64,000 nucleotides of DNA, taken from Atkinsonella hypoxylon (Eukaryota; Ascomycota; Sordariomycetes; Hypocreales; Clavicipitaceae). The notes under the pieces were generated by a model. It was not told the DNA's origin. It did not search any database and saw nothing but the letters and a program-made list of their open reading frames with translations. The stretch spans positions 1-64,000 of the forward strand of contig JFHB01000034.1 of the NCBI GenBank assembly GCA_000729835.1, written 5' to 3'. Positions within the stretch are counted from its first letter, which is position 1, and every line of letters begins with the position of its first letter. The position numbers and the translations under genes are program-made. Of the stretch, positions 57,801-64,000 are shown piece after piece.

Positions 57801-58806
57801 CGCTGCATTATCCAAGGCTTCCATATCTATGGATACTGCCAAGGCGGGCGACTACACGTACAAGTTCGTTGGGCTTGAAGATAATCTCTACAGCAGCGAC
57901 AAAAATTGGCAACCACTGGTAGTACAGCAGCGCGTCAATGCCAAGCCAACGGCCGCTTTCTCGAAACCTGGCCAATCATTCAAGTACTGTATGGAGCAGC
58001 AGGATCACGAGGACAGCATACCTATTGTCCTGACTGGAGTTGCGCCATTCTATGTCGAAGTCGAAATCAAGCATCAATCTGGCTCGGGACCCGAAACTTA
58101 TCGAATTCCTTCCATTAACTTCAACTCGTATACAATGCCTGTACCAAGAGAACATCTTCGACTTGGTGCTCAGCAGCTACGCATAAGACGTGTGCGCGAT
58201 GCAAAGGGTTGCCAGCAAAAGTACGAGGTTAACGCTCCTTCTATCCAAATTCAGCTGTTCGACGCTCCATCGATCTATCCTCTAGAGTCGAGGGAAGACT
58301 TTTGCGTTGGAGAACGAATCGCATACACACTCTCTGGGACACCACCGTTCGACATTACCTATGACTTCAATGGTCGATGGCACGCGAAGTCACAAACCAC
58401 TAATTTTCGCCGTGTTGCCGAGAAGCCTGGTGACTTTACCATCACGAGCATTTCCGATAAAGCTAGCGATTGCCGGGCCACAGTCAATCTACACAAGAAG
58501 ATTCACCCACTTCCAAGCGTTCAAGTTAGTCGTGGAAAGCAGTCGCGCGTGGATATTCACGAGGGCAACGAGGTAGACATATTGTTTGAGTTCTGGGGCA
58601 CACCACCCTTTGAATTCACGTACACAAGAAGTACCAATGCTAAACGGGGCCATCGAAGTGTCGTTCTCGAAACCCGACATGACATTTCGTATGAGCACAG
58701 CAAGGTCATCAAAGCCAGCCAAGAAGGCACATATGAAGTCGTGTCCATTAAGGACAAGTTTTGCTCGTTTTCAACTCAGCAGGTTGTTGATAAGAAGGAG
58801 AAGTAG
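54887..58806 (+). CDS. POM152: Nuclear pore membrane protein POM152
   Basis: Three exons, 54887-55348, 55431-57654 and 57716-58806, encode 1258 residues, the usual length. The disordered N-terminus (1-70) faces the pore. Hydrophobic segments lie at about 76-95, 106-120 and 132-152 (YAFAVYVLLWAWKLY, LKWILIDFAFLFGL, FMVTTLFAGHVVLNYMLMFN). The remainder is a lumenal string of Ig-like repeats, each marked by a G-x-P-P-aromatic turn: GTPPL (near 55999), GTPPF (56748), GDPPF (57045), GEPPW (57350), GSPPY (57716), GVAPF (58038), GTPPF (58336) and GTPPF (58598). A degenerate repeat (LSGPIDDTSHEITWEF) fills the gap near 56430. The protein forms the lumenal ring of the nuclear pore complex. The second intron falls exactly within the G codon of a GSPPY turn. 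Divergent from the UCH37-type gene. Confidence 0.95.
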
Positions 58807-59132
58807 TCTGAGACAGGGGATTTTAAAACAATGAGAGCAGAGAAACAAGTCTTGTATATAATCATATACCATGGAGTCGGCGTTTGGAATTTTGGTTAGA
58901 AGATAAAGCATTCTCGAGTAGATTTAACACATTCTACGTCTATTATACGTCCGTTCCTGGCTGTCTATAATTGTCGTAGTTTCATGTGGACAAGAAGATG
59001 AGAACTATGTCCATGCTCCGGTTGCACATGACGGCGTTCAGTTCCTCGCTAGCAGGATGCAATATGGCTTCTATCTGGTCGATGAATCATGTATGCCAAT
59101 TGTCCAGATTAATAAATGCATATTATCCTTTT
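58807..59132. other. Intergenic, convergent ends of POM152 and UTP22
   Basis: 326 AT-rich bases holding both 3' ends; nothing else seen. Confidence 0.55.
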
Positions 59133-62100
59133 CTAATCATCAATGACCTCAATCCGTTTAATCATGTCTCCACCAGCCCTGGCGATTTCTAACAAGATAG
59201 CCCGTCGATTTATCTCCATGACATCAGCCGAGTCGCCCTCCTCATCATGCCCTGTATTCTCTCCCCCTAGCGTTCCGCAGAAATTGTACGGCAGTCCTAC
59301 GCGGAACTTCTGCCTTTGCGGCACCTTCGGGTTCCAAATTGCCGCTATGACGGAATCATCTGCGCTGCCGGTGAAGAATAGGAGAGAATCCTGGTAGACT
59401 CGCTGCAGTTCTTGGAGGAGCACGGTCGTCGGGTGTGTCCTTATGGGCAGGGGGATCTTGCTTGTGCGGTGGTCGAGATTCTTGTACTGCGAGTGCTTCC
59501 TGGCTGATGAGTCGGAGACTGCTGATTCACGGAGAACGGCCTTGACGTTCTTGGTAGACAAGTGGATTAGGACGTCGTAGTCTTGGAGCGAGGGCTCGAA
59601 GAGTGCGGCCGGGTCGAGAAGCAGGTCTTGGTGTCGCACTACCGTGCAGGCTGCCTTGGCTAGACGAGTCATGCGGGAAGCAATGAGCTTTGAAGGACCG
59701 GTCCGCACGTATCCCAAGCCAGAGAGATCATTTGAAGTAGCGACGAAGAGGACGAGTCTGTTCATGTGAGGGTCTCTTTTGCGCCATGAATCAAGCTCGC
59801 GGCGCATTGCAGACCTTTCCTCGCTGGTTATAGTCTCCGCAGAGTCAACGATCAACGGTTCTTCCCTCCAGTCCCATTTGGATAGGAAGAGGAGCGTGCG
59901 CAGGAATCCGGATGAGGGCGACGAGGGCATCTTCCACGGGTAAGGCTGTAAAAAGACATGGAGCACGAAAAGCTCGATCACTTCGTCACTGATATGGCCG
60001 CAGAGTTTGTGGCTGCAAAACCACTGCTTGACGAGACGAATTGTGTGAGACAACGGCTGCAGGCGAGTGCAAAACGTAGCAATGGTCTGAGTGTGCAAGG
60101 GCAGAGTAGTATACTGCCATTTGAATGCCTCCAGGGCTTCGGCAGCTTCTTCTTGGGCACGAGCATCGATTGTCTTGTTAGATACTCGACGCTGAAGCAG
60201 AGTTTCCTCCATGTCGCAGTAAATTCTGAGTCGGAATGCAGCACCACTCTCGTAAATCACATCAAGGTAGGCAAGGTTCTCTGTGAACACCTCTCTGTTT
60301 TCGAGACCCAGTTGCGTCGTCAACGTATCGTTAGCGCTTGTAAGTCGTCGGTCAAAGTCGAGAAGGAACTCGACTTTTGCTTCTTGGATAGCCGTCAGGT
60401 TTTCAGGCCATCTGCTTGATGCTTCAAAGTATAGATTAACGTCCATTGGCTCGACTATGTCTTTGTGAAATCCAAGCAACGGGGGCTCAAGGGAGGAATA
60501 GCGAGCGAGTGGAGATACCGGGGATAACTGGCGAATTTGAAGTGGGAGCTCGTCTAGATTGCGAATATCATTTTCAAATGTGGTAAATGCTCGTCGAGCG
60601 GAATCGAAAGCCTCTTTGTCGAGATGCGAAAGGCTCAACACCGACCAAAAACCGTCTCCGTGCACGGTGATTCCGTCTTTATCAATTTTCAAGTGCCTTT
60701 GCAGGCAATACGTTGCGATTTCCTTGCAGATTTGGAAAGGCATCTTGCCGCTCCATTCAACACATTCCAAGATGCTTCCATCTTTGAATCGGCGAAGCTC
60801 TGCCTTTTCGCCCCAGAACTGTCTGAACGCAGCAGCTTCCTTTTCCTCCTCCGCCGGGGGTCCATACTCCATCGGACGTGTCATATGCGCAGGATCAAAT
60901 ATCATGGCTACCAAGATCTTTGAAGGAGGACTTGGGCTAGATGCTGACAATGACCACGACATTTGTGCCGGCTGCTGTACGTGCACAAGCTGCGCACGGT
61001 TTCCAAAAGCCCTCTTCAGTACTCTCTGGGCTTCGACGCTGAACTTCCAAATTGCACTGCATCTATCCGTCGATTGTTCATACTTAGACAAGTTTCCTGT
61101 TTCGATCTCCATAAATATGTCGAACACTTGGAAAGTGAGATTTGTTTTCATGATGAACGTTGCCTGAAATTTGTCCGTATTTTCATCCGCCAGCAAGTCA
61201 CATGTCAATTTTGCATATAACTGTAACAGGTTTGCTGAGGATGTTGTCATCTTGAAAACGATATTAAGTTTTCTGGTAGGATCGAAAATGACAGGGCCGG
61301 ACTCCTGAATAGCTTTGTAATCCAAGTTAGCTGCGCCAAATGCAAAGGGTTTTCTGGCGAAGTCTGTTGTTGACAGAAATTGAATCCCAGCTTTGAACAA
61401 TTCCGTGCTGCTTAACGAATTAGACAATGCAGCCTGACCATTTCGGCCGCCTGTCTCCAACAGCAGAGCAAGCATCACAGACCATTCGAAATGGCCGAAT
61501 CCACCTTGGGAAATGGAACCACCGAAGCCACGCTGTTGAAGCCATATCCGTCCCAGAATGCAGGCATCTGTAAAAGCTGAGCATTCATTCTTTGCACGCG
61601 CCAAGACCCTTAGGTATTGAATGAAAGTCCTTTCCCCAAGGATTGTGGAGTTGTAGAATGGAGAAGCTGCGGAGGACGCCTTCTTGCTATCGGGATTTCC
61701 TTGGCGCGTACAGTTTGCAGATGGTGTGAGCTTCGACGTTGGAAACAGGGTATCGGGGCCGCAAGGAATTAAACGAATGACGTAGTTTGGACTTTTCAAG
61801 CATTTTCTGACAGGTCGTTGTTTCACCATTTCGGTGCTGATATCGTTGGCATCTGCGGTCATCAACGGTCGGAGCACAAGAATGGGTAAAAGAGGATTCT
61901 CATGTAGAAATTCGAAGTGGCATTCCATAACGTCAAGCATCTCTTCCCGTACGTGAGCTGCGATGTAAGCAATAAAGTATGCTCTTCTATAAAAGTATCG
62001 CAGGTCAAGATAATCCTTCTCTTGGAAAAGAGAAGCGGGCATCTGCGCGATCATGTCGATGCTTAGGCCCGATTGGGACTTTGTCATTGTTCTCAGGACG

Positions 62101-62539
62101 TAGCTCCCGACGACGTTACATTGTGAAGGTTTGGCGTATGCGATCTGGTATGGCGATTCTTTGGTCGGTTTAGGATCTGGGTAGGGCACGATTATGCGAT
62201 GTCTTTTCTCGAACTTGCTCGTCGCCTCAGCAATCTGGTTAAATCATAAGTATTGACAAATAAGTGCCGAGGCAGCTGGCCTAAATTACACACCGGGAGA
62301 GGGCCATGCGGTTCGATTGACTCCACAATAGACTTTAGACGGAAGAGCTGGTCATCTACATCTCTTAAGGTCTTGTCGTAATCAAGTTTTGCCTCCTTCA
62401 GCAGCTCATCAGTTTGGAGGACAAAGGTACTGGCTGTTGAAACTTGCGCGGTGGTGCGAGACTCAAAGTCAATGAGATTCTCATGTCGCAGACCGCCGCC
62501 TACATGATCAATTTTTCGGCGTTTCGGTCCTGGATTCAT
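59133..62539 (-). CDS. UTP22: U3 snoRNA-associated protein 22 (Nrap family)
   Basis: Nucleolar component of the UTP-C part of the small-subunit processome, needed for 18S rRNA maturation; in yeast it pairs with Rrp7 and casein kinase 2. Two minus-strand exons, 62539-62294 and 62234-59133, encode 1115 residues, normal for the family. Exon 1 starts with a basic PKRRKIDHV nuclear-import-type segment and TDELLKEAKLDYDKTLRDVD. The body shows Nrap signatures: WLQQRGFGGSISQGGFGHFE, FWGEKAELRRFKDGSILECV, LVKQWFCSHKLCGHISDEVI and ELFVLHVFLQPYPW. The fold is a tandem of nucleotidyltransferase-like halves without a clear active site. The protein ends in MIKRIEVIDD. The splice is phase 0 with GTGTGT and ACCAG ends. 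No anomalies. Confidence 0.95.
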
Positions 62540-62757
62540 GACGTATTGATGATCAGGAAATGTGTGCGAAGCAATCGTTGAATCTTACAATTGCAGTTGA
62601 CTGGCATTTGAACGTGGAAATTTTTTTTGTTCGGAGGTTCTTGGGAAGCTACATCGCCAGGGTGCTGCGGGGCGATAAGCCGATAAGCAAATGACTTTTC
62701 TTGTTTTGTGGAGACTTAACAGGCCACGCGGATGAGACATCGGATCCATTGGGTGTA

Positions 62758-63141
62758 CAGTAAATCTCAGGTCCAGACCATGTGTGCATTGGTCCAGAGT
62801 GGAGCCAGAGCGGGTGTAGATTTAGGCAGAATGGCATATGCTAAGCACACAGTATTAATTTCTAAGCAAGAGATCTAGAGTCTATAGAGCGCGCATTTTT
62901 ATAGCACTATAAGCCTAGATATTAGTGCACTATACCACTAGATATTAGTCACTATACTACTATATATTAGTGTATATACCACTAAATATAAAAATGTTAA
63001 TTCGCACTAATACACTGTGCATTCTGCATATGCTAGGTATATGCCCAGTATTTGCTAAATGCTTCACCGCCTGCGAAAAATACACCCTTTTTGGCTCCAC
63101 TCTGGACCAATGCACACATGGTCTAGACCTGAGATTTACTG
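62758..63141 (-). mobile_element. MITE-like inverted-repeat element, copy 2 (complete)
   Basis: A 384-base non-coding AT-rich element bounded by terminal inverted repeats of about 65 bases, starting CAGTAAATCTCAGGTC at the left and ending with its complement at the right. The repeats share the block TGCATTGGTCCAGAGTGGAG. Left flank TA, right flank GA, so a TA target duplication has mutated or been lost on one side. Its reverse complement matches copy 1 at the window start, hence the minus orientation. It sits between the UTP22 and OXCT promoters and is non-autonomous; the transposase source is not in the window. Confidence 0.82.
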
Positions 63142-63758
63142 GAACCCGTTACAAGAGCCAGCCACGGCTCGTTGCCGGCATGCCAGTCTTCATTCAGCTC
63201 ACACGTGAATACTATTGCACCGCATACAATATTGGATATTGAATATCTATAAAACCCTCTCATACCATCGTACTTACAGTGAAGTACTATCTGAGTGAGT
63301 CTGGCATGTTGATGATAGTTTCGTCTTCTCACTTCTCAAGCATCAAGCATCATGCATCAGGCATGGGCACGCAGTGCCTTTTTTCAAAAGCTCCAGTCCA
63401 GTCACGTGCGGTGCTCTGCCGCGGAACGGAACCGCTATCCGATGGGACGAGCCAATTGCCGACGCTGCATCCGATGGAGCTCGTCGGCTCGGCCATTTGC
63501 GGCTCAAAAAGCTATTAGCGATGATTCACCTACACTGTCGCATTCAAATGCCCGATCCGAGTCGGTCAATATTTGTATCCATCTTTCTTGTGCTGCCTAG
63601 AATATTCAGAACAGAACTATTTTCTGTCTACGCTCGACATCAGTCGACACAATCAAAGCTAAAGCGAACATCGGCCGGAGAGATTGTACACCGCTGAGTG
63701 ATACAAAAGCTCCCCAAACATTCATTGATTTTTCAGCCAGTCAAGTTCAGTCCTCACA
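63142..63758. other. Intergenic, promoter of the CoA-transferase gene
   Basis: About 620 bases after the MITE. TATAAAA at 63249-63255 and a 107-codon plus-strand frame (63374-63697) that does not look protein-like. The promoter and leader of the following gene lie here. Confidence 0.45.
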
Positions 63759-64000
63759 ATGCCTTCCGCCGCTTTTCGTATGCAAACTCTCCGGACTATC
63801 GCACGTCATGGAACCAACGTGAGCATTACCTGCTTTCGCGCAATTGTGAATTTCAACAGCATCAGCTAATGTAGCTTGTCGCTCAGCCCTTCCCGGTGCT
63901 ATCAAGGTCTTTCTCGGTGTCTCTGCGGCGGGCTAAGATCAACAAGGTCTTCCCCTCAGCTGCGGAGGCTCTCAAGGACATGAAGCCCGACTCAACACTT
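63759..64000 (+). CDS. Succinyl-CoA:3-ketoacid CoA-transferase, mitochondrial (5' part, cut by window end)
   Basis: Exon 1 63759-63818 and exon 2 from 63887 to the window edge give 58 residues. An Arg- and Ser-rich, acid-free leader (MPSAAFRMQTLRTIARHGTN, then PFPVLSRSFSVSLRRA) is a typical mitochondrial targeting sequence. The enzyme start follows: KINKVFPSAAEALKDMKPDS, as in SCOT/OXCT, which moves CoA from succinyl-CoA to acetoacetate. The two conserved blocks and the leader support the call, but the catalytic Glu and the rest lie outside the window, so a related CoA-transferase cannot be fully excluded. Confidence 0.82.

Noticed and set aside
1..64000. CRISPR arrays, prophage, rRNA, secondary-metabolite cluster or virus-derived genes
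   Set aside because: None seen; the genes are typical fungal housekeeping genes with spliceosomal introns.

Overview
The window is nuclear DNA of a filamentous ascomycete, most likely a sordariomycete and probably of the order Hypocreales. This rests on single-gene transcription units on both strands, introns of about 50-140 bases (GTRNGT donors, YAG acceptors), pyrimidine-rich leaders, and a gene set typical of ascomycetes (POM152, SLM-type PH protein, PDAT/LRO1, Q-rich metacaspase, PcpA, Utp22). The order-level assignment is an inference; no rRNA or other marker is present. I found no prokaryotic feature, CRISPR array or convincing tRNA.

Layout. Left edge: a truncated inverted-repeat (MITE-like) element (1-306). 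0.5-8.6 kb: a DUF1917 protein, the NatC catalytic acetyltransferase NAA30/Mak3 (minus), phospholipid:diacylglycerol acyltransferase LRO1, and an Ldb17/SPIN90-type protein. 8.6-12.5 kb is gene-poor. 12.5-21.8 kb: an SLM1/2-type PH protein (plus), phosphatidylserine synthase (minus), and a large zinc metalloproteinase with a jacalin-like tail (minus). 21.8-26.5 kb is gene-poor. 26.5-31.6 kb: a Whi5/Nrm1-like G1/S repressor, a possible small gene, and a conserved-looking protein of unknown function. 34.0-38.1 kb: a Ser/Thr-rich single-pass membrane protein and a DEDDh RNA exonuclease. 38.1-42.2 kb is gene-poor. 42.2-62.5 kb is compact: metacaspase, PcpA/pericentrin-like spindle pole body scaffold, an FBXO21-like F-box/YccV protein, a UCH37-type deubiquitinase, nucleoporin POM152 and Utp22. 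Right edge: a complete second MITE copy in the opposite orientation (62758-63141), then the 5' end of succinyl-CoA:3-ketoacid CoA-transferase, cut by the window end.

How the genes relate. These are housekeeping genes rather than a pathway cluster. The left half happens to be rich in membrane-lipid and cell-cortex functions (LRO1, Ldb17, SLM1, PS synthase), and the right half in nuclear and nuclear-envelope functions (PcpA, POM152, Utp22, exonuclease, UCH37). Several pairs are divergent and share promoter space (NAA30/LRO1, PcpA/F-box, UCH37/POM152).

Most gene structures below were rebuilt by hand by joining exons on splice consensus, reading phase and family conservation; all family names come from recognised sequence motifs, not from a database search. 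The most unusual signals are the inverted MITE pair with a variable internal minisatellite, a cluster of three ACGCGT cell-cycle boxes plus a TGACGTCA site in a gap with no known promoter, a stop-free 90-base intron in NAA30, a dispersed CCTAGGTACC-type palindromic motif confined to intergenic DNA, and an unknown protein with a 25-base first exon.
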